Of a DNA stretch of 64,000 nucleotides, positions 44,472 to 53,745 are shown one piece after another. The translations under genes were made by a program, and so were the position numbers. Below the pieces are notes generated by a model. That model worked only from the letters and a program-made list of their open reading frames with translations, had not been told where the DNA came from and made no database searches. The DNA lies in assembly GCA_017428085.1 (NCBI GenBank), contig JAFRRP010000019.1:100184-164183 (forward strand), written 5' to 3'. Source of the DNA: Clostridia bacterium (lineage in GTDB: Bacteria > Bacillota > Clostridia > Oscillospirales > Acutalibacteraceae). Positions within the stretch are counted from its first letter, which is position 1, and each line of letters begins with the position of its first letter.

Positions 44472-45608
44472 ATGGCAAATGTCAGCGCGATTTCCCGCAA
44501 CGAGTGGATGCTTCGCGGCCCTCTCGCGAAGAAAGGTTACGACTGGTGGTGGCACAACTTCACCGCCGAAAACGCCGAGACCGGTGAAAAGAAACCCTTT
44601 TATGTGGAATTCTTTACCTGTAACCCCGATCTGGCGGAAAAGGATCCTGTGATCGTATGGAACGATCCCAAAGCGCAGCAGGCGGGCAAGCGGCCTTCTT
44701 ACCTGATGGTCAACGTCGGTTTCTGGGGCAAGGACCACGGCCAGCTGCACCGTTTTTTCTCCCTGAAGGACGTGCATATACACGCCGATCCTCCTTTTTC
44801 CATCAAGGCGGATGACTGCTACTGCGATGAAAAGTGCACCTGCGGGTCTGTTTCCATTACCAAGGAAGATGCCGACGCTCACCCCGAATGGATGTGCGAC
44901 GCCGGCGAATTGAAGTGGGACCTGAAGATCAATAAACAGATCGCCTTCAACGTGGGCTACGGAGCCAGCCGTCCCTTCCGCAAGATCAACGCCTTTGAAA
45001 TGTTCTGGCACGCGGAGGGCATGAAGACCGCATACTCTGGCGAGTTAGAGCTGAACGGCGTAAAATACGTCGTCAGGCCCGAAACCTGCAACGGCTACGC
45101 CGACAAGAACTGGGGCGGAGATTTCACCAGTCCCTGGGTGTGGTTATCTTCCAATAATCTTACCAGCCTTAAGACCGGCAAAAAACTGAACAACAGCGTA
45201 TTCGAGATCGGCGGCGGCCGTCCGAAGATCTATTTCATGGCGCTGGACCGCAAGCTGTTGGGCACATTCTATTATGAGGGCAAGGACTACGAGTTCAACT
45301 TCTCCAAGTTCTGGACCGGCTCCGGCACACAATTCGACTGTGTGGAAACCGACGACGAGATACGCTGGCACGTGGTACAGACTACCTTCAAGGCGAAAAT
45401 GGACACCTACATCACCTGCAAAAAAGAGGAGATGCTGAACATCAACTATGAGGCGCCCAACGGCACCAAGCGTCATAACCGTCTGTGGAACGGCGGCACC
45501 GGGACCGGCGTTATCAAGCTGTATGAAAAAAGCGGCGGCGACTGGAAGCTGATTGACGAGGTCAAGGCGGAAGGGATCGGCTGCGAATACGGCGAATATG
45601 ACAAGTAA
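44472..45608 (+). CDS. Tocopherol cyclase/CrtC-like lipocalin-fold protein
   Basis: 378 residues. The segment NGYADKNWGGDFTSPWVWLSS resembles the signature of tocopherol cyclase-like and CrtC/AttH lipocalin proteins (YxxKNWG...WxW). Beta strands dominate the rest. An insert with CYCDEKCTCG (residues ~117-126) has four clustered Cys. No signal peptide. Some relatives bind or modify hydrophobic ligands. It has its own promoter and terminator. Function unknown; confidence is in the fold rather than the reaction. Confidence 0.65.
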   Translation: MANVSAISRNEWMLRGPLAKKGYDWWWHNFTAENAETGEKKPFYVEFFTCNPDLAEKDPVIVWNDPKAQQAGKRPSYLMVNVGFWGKDHGQLHRFFSLKDVHIHADPPFSIKADDCYCDEKCTCGSVSITKEDADAHPEWMCDAGELKWDLKINKQIAFNVGYGASRPFRKINAFEMFWHAEGMKTAYSGELELNGVKYVVRPETCNGYADKNWGGDFTSPWVWLSSNNLTSLKTGKKLNNSVFEIGGGRPKIYFMALDRKLLGTFYYEGKDYEFNFSKFWTGSGTQFDCVETDDEIRWHVVQTTFKAKMDTYITCKKEEMLNINYEAPNGTKRHNRLWNGGTGTGVIKLYEKSGGDWKLIDEVKAEGIGCEYGEYDK

Positions 45609-45626
45609 TGACTGAATGATAAAACG

Positions 45627-45657
45627 TTTCCCCGCGCTTTTTATGAGCACGGGGAAA
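45627..45657 (+). terminator. Terminator after the tocopherol-cyclase-like gene
   Basis: TTTCCCCG/CGGGGAAA arms, followed by TTCTTTTCTT. Confidence 0.75.
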
Positions 45658-45665
45658 TTCTTTTC

Positions 45666-45694
45666 TTGCTATTTTGTTTCAATATGCGTATAAT
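45666..45694 (+). promoter_or_regulatory. Sigma-A promoter of the 45726 membrane protein
   Basis: TTGCTA (45666-45671), 17-bp spacer, TATAAT (45689-45694), ~32 nt before the ATG. Confidence 0.75.
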
Positions 45695-45725
45695 GAAGAA
45701 AAATGCTGGAAAGGGGCGTTTTTCC

Positions 45726-46241
45726 ATGAAAAAAAGAACGGTACTGCTGATCGCCACAGGCGTTTTGACGGCAGCCATTTGCCTGATCATGAATATGGTC
45801 TATATCCCCCAGATCGAAAGCGCCGCGCAGGGCTTGCGCTGCTTTGATATGCGTTTCGGCTATTCCGTTGAAGAGGCAAGGGAATTCTTGAATGCGCTGA
45901 CACAGGAGGGAAGAAACACCTATCTCACGCGGCAGCTTCCTCTGGATTGCGTATATCCACTGGTCTACGCATCGTTCTTCGCGCTGCTGTTCAAAGCGCT
46001 TTATGGAAAAAAGACGGCGTTGGTTTTTCTGCCGCTGCTGCTGGCGGTTGCCGATTACGTGGAAAATGTCTCTGTTTTGCTGATGCTGCGGCATAATCCT
46101 GTCTATCTCAATGACATCCAGGTCACGATCGCTTCATATGCCACGATCATCAAAACGGCGATGATGTATCTGTGTTTTATTCTGATCCTTATTCTGTTGA
46201 TCATGTATCTAGTACGCCGTAACAAGAAAGCGAAACGGTGA
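45726..46241 (+). CDS. Four-helix membrane protein of unknown function
   Basis: 171 residues from the ATG at 45726 (AAAGGGG upstream). Hydrophobic segments: ~6-26, ~75-90, ~96-115 and ~133-160. A ~45-residue polar extracytoplasmic loop (IESAAQGLRCFDMRFGYSVE) follows the first helix. The C-terminus is basic (RRNKKAKR). No motif recognised. It converges with the Rrf2 regulator gene. Confidence 0.75.
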   Translation: MKKRTVLLIATGVLTAAICLIMNMVYIPQIESAAQGLRCFDMRFGYSVEEAREFLNALTQEGRNTYLTRQLPLDCVYPLVYASFFALLFKALYGKKTALVFLPLLLAVADYVENVSVLLMLRHNPVYLNDIQVTIASYATIIKTAMMYLCFILILILLIMYLVRRNKKAKR

Positions 46242-46673
46242 TCAGATCATATAATCGTATTCGGAGGAATTCCTGTCAAGGATATCCTGCAGGGTGACGG
46301 AATCAAGGTACTCGTTGATGCGCCTGTCCAGCTCCCGCCAGATAAACAGGGTAGGGCAGTCGTTTCTTCTTTCGCAGCCGACGGGGTCCCATTCCAGACA
46401 TGCCACCGGCGCCATACTGCCCTCCGTCAGGCGAAGGATCTCTCCCACCGTGATCTGATCCGGCGATTTTGCCAGTTGATAACCGCCCTGAAATCCTCTT
46501 CCGGCGGTCAGCAGATCGCTGTTGTGCATGGAGGATACGATCAGCTCCATATATTTTTTGGAAATACCCTGCCGTTCCGAGATCTCTTTCAGCGGCACGA
46601 AGCCGTTGGCGCTGTTTTGCGCAAGATCGATCATCATTCGCAGCGCGTATCTGCCTTTGGTGGAAATTTTCAT
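46242..46673 (-). CDS. Rrf2-family transcriptional regulator (IscR-like)
   Basis: 143 residues from the ATG at 46673 (CGGAGTGATCCC upstream); the longer frame to 46835 is non-coding in character. N-terminal MKISTKGRYALRMMIDLAQN and the wing GRGFQGGYQLAKSPDQIT are family hallmarks. Three cysteines (CLEWDPVGCERRNDCP) could bind an iron-sulfur cluster as in IscR. Targets unknown: no isc or suf genes lie nearby. It is divergent from the lipase. Confidence 0.9.
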   Translation of the reverse strand: MKISTKGRYALRMMIDLAQNSANGFVPLKEISERQGISKKYMELIVSSMHNSDLLTAGRGFQGGYQLAKSPDQITVGEILRLTEGSMAPVACLEWDPVGCERRNDCPTLFIWRELDRRINEYLDSVTLQDILDRNSSEYDYMI

Positions 46674-46936
46674 GGGATCACTCCGTTCAGAATAATTGCA
46701 ATCATTATTCCTCTTTTTCTGGATGTTGCAATGCAAAATCCCTTCGCAGCATGCGCCGAAAAGCGCTGTTTGCACTTTGCGAAAATGAGGTTCAATGTTC
46801 CCGGCGCGAAAAAGGTGTTTCTGCTTCCCGCGCACAGCGCGGGCGGCGAGCTTTGCTTGCCGGGATCAAAGGTTATTATACCATAGGTTTACTGGGTTTT
46901 CAAGAGCTAATTACGGAATACGAAGGTCGGTTCACA

Positions 46937-48166
46937 ATGAAGAAAGAAAATCAAACGAATGATATAATAAAGGAACAGGAGAATATTTCCCGATCTTACC
47001 CCACAGTATTCATTCACGGTCTCGGCGGATGGGGAGAAGAGGACGGCATGGAAACAAAGCTGCGTTACCGTTACTGGGGATTTTCATCCGGCGAACGCGA
47101 TCTGCTGGCGCATCTGAAAAACGAGGGATATGAGGTATTCAACCCATCGCTTGGGCCGTTTACTTCCGCTTGGGACCGCGCCTGCGAGCTTTGGGCATAT
47201 CTGTTCGGCGGGAAAGTGGATTTCGGTAAATATCACAGCGAGACCTACGGTCATCTGCGCTACGGCAGGACCTACCCCGGTGTTCTGAAGGACCTCGGTC
47301 GGCCCGGTCCTCATGAAATGATCAACCTGATCGGCCACTCCTTCGGCGGGCCTACGGCAATCCTGTTTGTCGATCTGCTTTGGAACGGCAGTGAAAAAGA
47401 ACGCGCCTGCACGCCGGAAGATCAGCTTTCACCGTTATTTGTCGGCGGAAAAGCGTTCATCAATTGCCTGATCACGCTCAGCGGCGCAAACAACGGCACC
47501 ACCTTTGCGGATTTCTTCGGTGAAAAAGGGATAAAAGCGCTGGCAGGCGTCATTTATACAGCCAATGCGCTTGCAGCTCCCACGCCATTGATGCGATTGC
47601 TGGATTTTCATACGGACCAATGGGGGATCATGAGCCGATCAAAGTATTATCCATATGGAATGCCATCCTTGAAAAATCGATTGAACGGCGTTCAGCGTCT
47701 TTTAAATCAAAGGCTGGATAACGTGGGCTATGAACTGCAAGTGGAATATGCCGCCGAGATCAACAAAGGTCTTCGTCCTTGTCCTTCAACATATTATTAC
47801 GCCTTCCGTTGCTGCCGCACCCACAGCGACGGCAACGGACATCAGGTCCCCGACCGTGATATGCGGCGTATCCTGAAGCTGTGGAGCACCGTGATCGGCC
47901 GCTATCAACCGAATAAGCTGGCTCCTTACGGTTTTGATGAAAGCTGGCTGCCATCCGATGGGATCGTCAACGTGAAATGTCTGGGCGCTCCTTTCTCGCT
48001 GCCATGCCTGAAATACGATCCCGCCGTCCCCACGAAGCCGGGCGTTTGGTATGAAATGCCCGTTGAGGATAAACACCACATGAGCTGGGTGGGGATCGGA
48101 GAGGATGAAAAGGCGCTTTTCTCCTTCTTTGACGATCTGTACGACAGTTTCCTGAATAACAAATAA
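46937..48166 (+). CDS. Family I.5-like lipase
   Basis: 409 residues. TVFIHGLGGWGEEDG near the N-terminus, nucleophile elbow INLIGHSFGG, likely Asp in LPSDGIVNVK and His in DKHHMSWVGIG. The pattern resembles Bacillus/Geobacillus and staphylococcal lipases (L1 type), including the zinc-site region, but no signal peptide is seen, so it may be intracellular or a phospholipase/esterase. ATG at 46937 chosen from GAAGG spacing; the open frame upstream overlaps the divergent regulator. Confidence 0.85.
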   Translation: MKKENQTNDIIKEQENISRSYPTVFIHGLGGWGEEDGMETKLRYRYWGFSSGERDLLAHLKNEGYEVFNPSLGPFTSAWDRACELWAYLFGGKVDFGKYHSETYGHLRYGRTYPGVLKDLGRPGPHEMINLIGHSFGGPTAILFVDLLWNGSEKERACTPEDQLSPLFVGGKAFINCLITLSGANNGTTFADFFGEKGIKALAGVIYTANALAAPTPLMRLLDFHTDQWGIMSRSKYYPYGMPSLKNRLNGVQRLLNQRLDNVGYELQVEYAAEINKGLRPCPSTYYYAFRCCRTHSDGNGHQVPDRDMRRILKLWSTVIGRYQPNKLAPYGFDESWLPSDGIVNVKCLGAPFSLPCLKYDPAVPTKPGVWYEMPVEDKHHMSWVGIGEDEKALFSFFDDLYDSFLNNK

Positions 48167-48183
48167 CAGCAAATTAAAAAGAG

Positions 48184-48217
48184 AATGATCCCCGGACAAT
48201 AGCGTTCAGGGATCATT
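48184..48217. terminator. Hairpin between convergent lipase and membrane-protein genes
   Basis: AATGATCCC/GGGATCATT arms with a 16-nt loop and AT-rich flanks on both sides; probably bidirectional. Confidence 0.65.
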
Positions 48218-48250
48218 ATATTTAACAGATGCGCATGTTATTTTTACGGA

Positions 48251-48898
48251 TCAGATGATCCCGAGAGGGATCAGTACCGCCAGCAGCACCGCCACCAGTC
48301 CCCACAGGCAGATCAGGAATTTCTTCTGCGTTTTGCGGGGTTTGTCGTAGATCAGGTTGGCCGCCAGGAAGAAGGGGATATAGGTGGTGATAAACACCGG
48401 CAGCGCACCCCACCATTTGTATACCCAAATGAATGCGGGGGTGGAGGCAAGGAAGATCTCGAAGACGGAGAAGAACAGGGCGTTGCCGATAGCAAAAGCG
48501 ATGCGGTTGTTGATGCCGAGGATCTTTTTATTTTTGTCCTCCGGCAGCAGCTCCACGCTCATAAAGCCCGCGACGGAGAACATCATGGAAAGCTCCCACG
48601 AGACGCCAACCAGCAGGATATAGCTGGTGCTTTCAGGTGATACGTGCCAAAGGGCATAGCCGGAAAAATGGCAGATGACGGCGTTGGCGATCTCATAAAG
48701 CCAATGGACACCGTAAAGTGCCAGCGCGGCAGCCATGCCGTTATAATTCTTCTTTTTCCATTGCGGGATCCAGATCCCCACGATCACTACCGCCAGTATG
48801 GCGATAAAAGTCCAGTTGAAATTTGCCGTACTTCTGACGGCGCTTTTTGCGGCTTCCGCGGCAGCCATCGCGGCGGTGGAACCGTCTCCGAACAACAT
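48251..48898 (-). CDS. Multi-pass membrane protein of unknown function
   Basis: 215 residues from the ATG at 48898 (GGGAGTG upstream). About six hydrophobic segments, e.g. FIAILAVVIVGIWIPQW, YILLVGVSWELSMMFSVAGF and FLICLWGLVAVLLAVLIPLG. The N-terminus has an Ala-rich stretch. No family motif recognised. A -10-like TATAAT lies at 48930-48935 on the minus strand. Confidence 0.75.
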   Translation of the reverse strand: MLFGDGSTAAMAAAEAAKSAVRSTANFNWTFIAILAVVIVGIWIPQWKKKNYNGMAAALALYGVHWLYEIANAVICHFSGYALWHVSPESTSYILLVGVSWELSMMFSVAGFMSVELLPEDKNKKILGINNRIAFAIGNALFFSVFEIFLASTPAFIWVYKWWGALPVFITTYIPFFLAANLIYDKPRKTQKKFLICLWGLVAVLLAVLIPLGII

Positions 48899-49024
48899 AA
48901 AATCACACTCCCGTTTTTTGTTGAATACATTATACCACATCTGTCCGAGAAAAGATATGCGTGATTTTGACCGAAATTTTTCCGTTCTTCTTGTATAATG
49001 ATACAAATTGAAAATCGATCTGTA

Positions 49025-49052
49025 TTGACAAAATAAAAGAATACGATAAAAT
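49025..49052 (+). promoter_or_regulatory. Sigma-A promoter of the acetyltransferase operon
   Basis: TTGACA (49025-49030), 16-bp spacer, TAAAAT (49047-49052), ~50 nt before the first gene. Confidence 0.75.
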
Positions 49053-49102
49053 ATTCAATGTCATAACAAATTTTCCGATTGAGAACAGGAGAAAAGAAGG
49101 AT

Positions 49103-50074
49103 ATGATCCTGGAAACGAAACGGCTGATCCTTCGCCCGTGGGAAGAAGAGGACGCGCAAGATCTATATGAATACGCAAAAGATCCGCGCGTGGGCCCCGC
49201 CGCCGGTTGGCCGCCGCACACAAGCGCGGAGAACAGCCTTGAGGTCATCCGGACGATCCTCTCCGCGCCGGAGACCTACGCCGTCTGCCGGAAAGAAGAC
49301 GGCAGGCCCATCGGCAGCGTGGGACTGATGGTCGGCGGGAAGAGCAACGCCTGCCTGCCGGAGACCCAGGGCGAGATCGGCTACTGGATCGGCGTTCCCT
49401 TCTGGGGACAGGGACTGATCCCGGAGGCGGTCAGGGAGCTGATCCGCCACGCGTTTGCCGACCTGCGGCTGGAAGCGTTGTGGTGCGGATATTTCGACGG
49501 CAACGAAAAATCGAAGCGCCTGCAGGAGAAATGCGGTTTTACCTATCATCATACGAACACAGACGTTTATTGGAAGCAGACGGACGACGTCCGCACCGAA
49601 CAACTCACGCTGCTGAAGCGGGAGGAATGGATCGGCGGGTTTACCATCCGCCCGCTGTCGGCCGCAGAGGTCCCGGCGGCGCTGGCGCTGGCTTGGCGGG
49701 TGTTTTCACAGTACGAATCGCCGGACTACACGGCGGAGGGCACGGAAGAATTTCGCAAGACCCTGCGCGACGACGCGTATCTGTCCGGCCTGACCTACTA
49801 CGGCGCGTTCGACGGAAACAAACTGATCGGGGAGATCGCCATCCGGCCGGAGAAAAGGCATATATGCTTCTTTTTCGTCGACGGCGGCTATCACCGGCTG
49901 GGCGTAGGGACGCGGCTGTTCCGACATCTGCTGCGGGATCATCCGGATGAAACGATCACGCTCAATTCCTCCCCCTACGGGCTGCCGTTTTATCAGGCGC
50001 TCGGCTTTGTCAAAACGGCGGAAGAACAGACCGTGAACGGCATCCGGTTCACGCCGATGATTTGGAGGAATTAA
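49103..50074 (+). CDS. Two-domain GNAT acetyltransferase
   Basis: 323 residues. N-terminal GNAT domain (~1-175) of the RimJ/RimL type: LETKRLILRPWEEEDA, GEIGYWIGVPFWGQGLIPEAV and KRLQEKCGF. C-terminal GNAT domain (~185-323): FTIRPLSAAEVPAA, FFVDGGYHRLGVGTRLFRHLL and LPFYQALGFV. Acetyl-CoA-dependent N-acetylation of proteins or small molecules such as antibiotics. First gene of a probable operon with a nucleotidyltransferase, a CDP-alcohol transferase and another two-domain GNAT. Confidence 0.88.
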   Translation: MILETKRLILRPWEEEDAQDLYEYAKDPRVGPAAGWPPHTSAENSLEVIRTILSAPETYAVCRKEDGRPIGSVGLMVGGKSNACLPETQGEIGYWIGVPFWGQGLIPEAVRELIRHAFADLRLEALWCGYFDGNEKSKRLQEKCGFTYHHTNTDVYWKQTDDVRTEQLTLLKREEWIGGFTIRPLSAAEVPAALALAWRVFSQYESPDYTAEGTEEFRKTLRDDAYLSGLTYYGAFDGNKLIGEIAIRPEKRHICFFFVDGGYHRLGVGTRLFRHLLRDHPDETITLNSSPYGLPFYQALGFVKTAEEQTVNGIRFTPMIWRN

Positions 50075-50112
50075 AAACCGATATAGATAAATCGGAATTT
50101 AAGGAAAAGAAA

Positions 50113-50808
50113 ATGACAATACCTGTAAACGTACATAATAGAATACTTGACGTTGGAGACTATTTGCAAAAGCTGATCGGGGCGTGTAAAAAAGCGTTTG
50201 GCGACCGATTGGTATATGTGGGACTTCAGGGCAGCTATATGCGCGGCGAAGCGACCGATCAAAGCGATATCGACGTGATGATCGTTCTTGACGGTTTTTC
50301 CGTTGCGGATATGGATGCGTACCGGGAGATCCTGAAGAAGATCGGAAATGATGAGAAATCCTGCGGGTTTATTTGCGGCAAGGAAGAAATGACGCGGTGG
50401 AATCCCCTTGAAGTTTGCCAGCTGTGCCACACGACAAAGGATCTGTTCGGCGAATTGAAAGACCTTCTTCCGTCTGCGACACGGGAAGACGAGATCAACT
50501 ATGTCAAGCTGAGTTTGGGAATTCTGTATCACGAACTCTGCCACCGCTATATTCATGCGGACAGAAAAGAGAATATCGCCGCCTTTCGCGGTACTTGCAA
50601 AGGACTGTTTTTCCTGATCCAGAATCTGCATTTTCTGGAGAGCGGATCATTCGCCGTGACGAAACGAGAGCTGAAAGAACAGGTATCCGAAGAAGATCGC
50701 GCCATACTTGAAATGACAGAATGGCCGGATGATTATGATTACGATACGGCTTTTTCTCTCCTATTCCGCTGGTGTCAAAACGCATTCCTTCGAGTTGCCC
50801 TGACATAA
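50113..50808 (+). CDS. Nucleotidyltransferase-fold protein
   Basis: 231 residues from the ATG at 50113 (TAAGGAAAAG upstream). The catalytic motif GLQGSYMRGEATDQSDIDVMIV (GSx...SDxD) belongs to the Pol-beta-like nucleotidyltransferases, with a helical C-terminal half. Such proteins include aminoglycoside adenylyltransferases and MNT-type toxin partners. No HEPN partner gene is present next to it, so a resistance-type or orphan role is more likely. Confidence 0.82.
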   Translation: MTIPVNVHNRILDVGDYLQKLIGACKKAFGDRLVYVGLQGSYMRGEATDQSDIDVMIVLDGFSVADMDAYREILKKIGNDEKSCGFICGKEEMTRWNPLEVCQLCHTTKDLFGELKDLLPSATREDEINYVKLSLGILYHELCHRYIHADRKENIAAFRGTCKGLFFLIQNLHFLESGSFAVTKRELKEQVSEEDRAILEMTEWPDDYDYDTAFSLLFRWCQNAFLRVALT

Positions 50809-50828
50809 TAGGGAGCGATAAATATATT

Positions 50829-51317
50829 ATGGCAAACATCATAACCGGAATCAGAATCGTGCTCAGCGTCGCGCTGTTGTTTTTCCCCGCGTTTTCTCCC
50901 GCGTTCTACGCGCTCTATCTCACCGCCGGGCTGTCAGACATGATCGACAGCACGGTGGCACGGAAAACTGGCAAGGAAAGCGAATTCGGCGCAAAGCTGG
51001 ATACCGCGGCGGATCTTGTGTTTTTCTCGGCATGTTTGATCAAATTGCTGCCGACCCTTCAGCCTCCGATTTGGCTTTACGTCTGGACCGGCCTGATCGC
51101 CCTGATCAAGGCTGTCAACGTCGTTTCCGGGTATGCGGTCCGGAAGAAATGGATCGCCCCGCATACCGTCATGAATAAGGTGGCAGGCCTATTGTTGTTC
51201 GCGCTGCCGCTGACGGTTTCGTGGATCGAGCTGAAGTATTCGGCAGCCGTCGTCTGCGCGGTCGCCACGTTCGCCGCCATTCAGGAAGGGCACCTGATCC
51301 GGACAGGAAGGGACTGA
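50829..51317 (+). CDS. CDP-alcohol phosphatidyltransferase family protein
   Basis: 162 residues, mostly membrane. The family signature DGx2ARx8Gx3Dx3D appears as SDMIDSTVARKTG...FGAKLDTAADL: the first Asp is followed by Ser rather than Gly, the rest is in place. Enzymes of this family make phospholipids (PG, PI and similar) from CDP-diacylglycerol. Being shorter than PgsA, it may be specialised. ATG 50829 preferred over an in-frame start inside the upstream gene. Confidence 0.83.
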   Translation: MANIITGIRIVLSVALLFFPAFSPAFYALYLTAGLSDMIDSTVARKTGKESEFGAKLDTAADLVFFSACLIKLLPTLQPPIWLYVWTGLIALIKAVNVVSGYAVRKKWIAPHTVMNKVAGLLLFALPLTVSWIELKYSAAVVCAVATFAAIQEGHLIRTGRD

Positions 51318-51322
51318 ATCAA

Positions 51323-52522
51323 ATGAAAGTCGTTCAATTTTTTGAAAGCGACCGGCAGCAGCACTGGCTGGACGAGATCCAACGAAGTGACTGGCGCGCG
51401 GGGCCGTTCCTGGCCCGGTTGCTGCGGGAGGGGACATTTTTCGAGGCAGTAGGGAAGTCCTCCCGGGTGCTGCTGCTGACCGAAGGCGACGAACTGATCT
51501 CTTACTGCACGTACGCCGAAAAGGACGATATCCAGCCGACGGAGCTGACGCCGTGGATCGGGTTCGTCTATACGTTCCCGGCCCGCCGCGGCCACCGGTA
51601 CGCGGGGCTGCTGTTCGCGGAGGTCGGGCGCCTTGCCCGGGCGGAGGACGTCAACAAAGTGTATCTCTCTACGAACCACGTGGGCCTGTACGAAAAATAC
51701 GGTTTCACGTACCATACGATGATGACGGATCTCGACGGCAACCCTTCGCGGGTTTACGCAAAGCGAACGGACCTCATGCATCTGGATACGTGCGATCCGT
51801 ATATCGGGTACGCGCAGCGATGTGCCGGCAACCGCGTGTATCCATTGTCCGTCGCGCAGGGCTTTCAGGACGGGGATATCCTCTTTTATGATGAAAACGA
51901 TGCCCGCGCGGCCCTGTTCTGGCATTACGCGGGATTCGCCTATCTGTCCGGGGATATCACCGAACCGTTTTTGGAACGGATCGATCGGGATTTCATGCAA
52001 AAAGAGCTGGATCGAAGGTTCATTCTGATTACTGACGATCAGCGTGTGATCGATTTTTTTGCCGGAAAAGACCATATCCGATTGGAACAAAGGATCGAAT
52101 ACCGATATGATAATGCGCCGCCTGATCTTTCAGATTTGTTCGGATACAGGATCGAACCCATTTCGGCGAACAATATCCGCAAGCTCCGCGGTAAGATCGT
52201 TCCTTCCTTTTCATGGTCAAATGAGGAACAGTTTTTGAAAAACGGGTTCGGTTACGTCGCGATGGACGGCGATACGGCCGCGGCAGTTGCCTTTTCCGCC
52301 GCCGTAAGCACGGAAGAAGTGGATATCGGCGTGGAGACAGCCGAACCGTACAGACAAAAAGGGTTAGCCAAAGCCCTCGTCGGCAGGATGTGCCGCGAAA
52401 TCGTTGTCATTGGCAAAAAGCCGGTGTGGGCGCACGCCGCATCCAATACCGGTTCCAGGCGGACCGCGTTGCACGCAGGGTTTACGGTTGACAGAATCAA
52501 TACGGTGATGAAAAAGCGGTAG
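51323..52522 (+). CDS. Two-domain GNAT acetyltransferase (zwittermicin-type C-terminal domain)
   Basis: 399 residues, ATG at 51323 after GGAAGGGA, 5 nt after the upstream stop. N-terminal GNAT (~1-150): LTPWIGFVYTFPARRGHRYAG and LYEKYGFTYH. C-terminal GNAT (~180-399) with the long lead-in seen in the PF12746-like group: KIVPSFSWSNEEQFLKNGFG, EVDIGVETAEPYRQKGLAKAL and WAHAASNTGSRRTALHAGF. Acetylation substrate unknown; self-resistance or detoxification is a common role of that group. Confidence 0.83.
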   Translation: MKVVQFFESDRQQHWLDEIQRSDWRAGPFLARLLREGTFFEAVGKSSRVLLLTEGDELISYCTYAEKDDIQPTELTPWIGFVYTFPARRGHRYAGLLFAEVGRLARAEDVNKVYLSTNHVGLYEKYGFTYHTMMTDLDGNPSRVYAKRTDLMHLDTCDPYIGYAQRCAGNRVYPLSVAQGFQDGDILFYDENDARAALFWHYAGFAYLSGDITEPFLERIDRDFMQKELDRRFILITDDQRVIDFFAGKDHIRLEQRIEYRYDNAPPDLSDLFGYRIEPISANNIRKLRGKIVPSFSWSNEEQFLKNGFGYVAMDGDTAAAVAFSAAVSTEEVDIGVETAEPYRQKGLAKALVGRMCREIVVIGKKPVWAHAASNTGSRRTALHAGFTVDRINTVMKKR

Positions 52523-52716
52523 GAGCGAAATGATCACTAATAAGAAGCAGTTTTGCATTGTTTCGTTTTGACTTATTCTGTTAAAGCCTTTCAGAAATGA
52601 GGCAAACCGATACCGGATTTCATAAAACCTTCCGTTGTATAATATTCGTTTGTCATATAGATAAATGAGAAGTATTCCTTTATACTAATACTGGATAATT
52701 GAAGAGGAGAATTGAT

Positions 52717-53639
52717 ATAAAAGAACGATTGCTGTTTTAATGAGCCTTTTATTGTTTTTTGTCCTGCTTGTTCCGGTTCACGCTGCAAGTTCGGAAGACC
52801 TGCCTTATCCAGACAGTCAGTATTTTGATTATCAGGATTACCGTCTGCACTACCGCGTGATGCAAGCCGCGGAGGAAAAAGGTCAGATCCTGTTTCTGCA
52901 CGGTTTTGCGGCTTCCACCTATTGCTGGAACGGTCTTGCCGCGATTCTGACGGAAAACGGATATACCTGCGTACTTGTCGACCTGCCGGATTTCGGTTTC
53001 TCCTCCAAAGAAACGGATCAGACCGTCCGTCTGCCGCGGGAAGATATCATTCACGCGCTGATGACGGCGCTCTCCGACCGGCCGTAGTATGTCGCAGGTC
53101 ATTCGATGGGCGGCTATACCGCGTTCGCCATTGCGCAGAAGTATCCCGAAAGCGTGAAAAACCTTCTTCTTTACAGCACCGCCGGAAACAACGGGCTGTT
53201 CGATCTTCTAGACCCGCTGACGACAAATCCTGTCACGGCGAAAACTGTGGGCAGTCTGATCGAAGCGATCGGCAAAAACCCCTTCTTTGTAAAATTGATC
53301 ATGTCCTGGGCAACACAGGATAAGGCGTACCTTGAGGGCTATGATTACGAAGCGCTGATGGCGCCGTACCGCATTGAAGGCACGGGCGAGGGGATCGTCT
53401 ATTCGCTTTCCACGCATACAAAAACGGATTACGATGCGGTTGCGAAAATGCCTCCCATGCTTTTCCTGAACGGCAGCAGAGACACGGTCTGCCCGCTTGC
53501 GGAGCGTATCAATCTGCGCAGCGCACTGCCGGAAGGGAGCGTTGATTTCATTATGGAAGGCGCCGGTCATATGCTGATCGAAAGCCGTGCCGCAGAGGTT
53601 GCTTCCGTCACGCTGGACTTCCTTTCAGAAAATCCCTGA
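52717..53639 (+). pseudogene. Alpha/beta hydrolase gene broken by an in-frame stop and start defects
   Basis: From ATG 52740 the frame gives a signal-peptide-like leader (SLLLFFVLLVPVHAASS), ILFLHGFAASTYCWNG, LVDLPDFGFSS, then TAG at 53085-53087. It resumes at once in the same frame as YVAGHSMGGYTAFAIAQ, with nucleophile Ser, and runs on to FLNGSRDTVCPLAE and GAGHMLIESRA. The stop separates the oxyanion half from the nucleophile half. The ribosome site GAGGAG is followed at 7 nt by ATA AAA GAA CGA rather than ATG, in another frame from 52740, implying a second lesion. Family: alpha/beta-hydrolase fold-1, exported. Confidence 0.85.
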
Positions 53640-53699
53640 AAGCTTTTCGGTAAAAATTTAAACAGAGGAACGAAACAGTTACGTGTTTTCCGTACAATT

Positions 53700-53728
53700 T
53701 TGACGAGTTTCTGAGATTATTATAGATA
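53700..53728 (+). promoter_or_regulatory. Sigma-A-like promoter before the broken membrane-protein gene
   Basis: TTGACG (53700-53705), 17-bp spacer, TAGATA (53723-53728); AAAGGAG follows at 53731-53737. Confidence 0.55.
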
Positions 53729-53745
53729 CAAAAGGAGCTGCATTT

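Noticed and set aside
50113..50808. Nucleotidyltransferase as part of an MNT/HEPN toxin-antitoxin pair
   Set aside because: No HEPN-type partner lies on either side; the neighbours are acetyltransferase and lipid-synthase genes.
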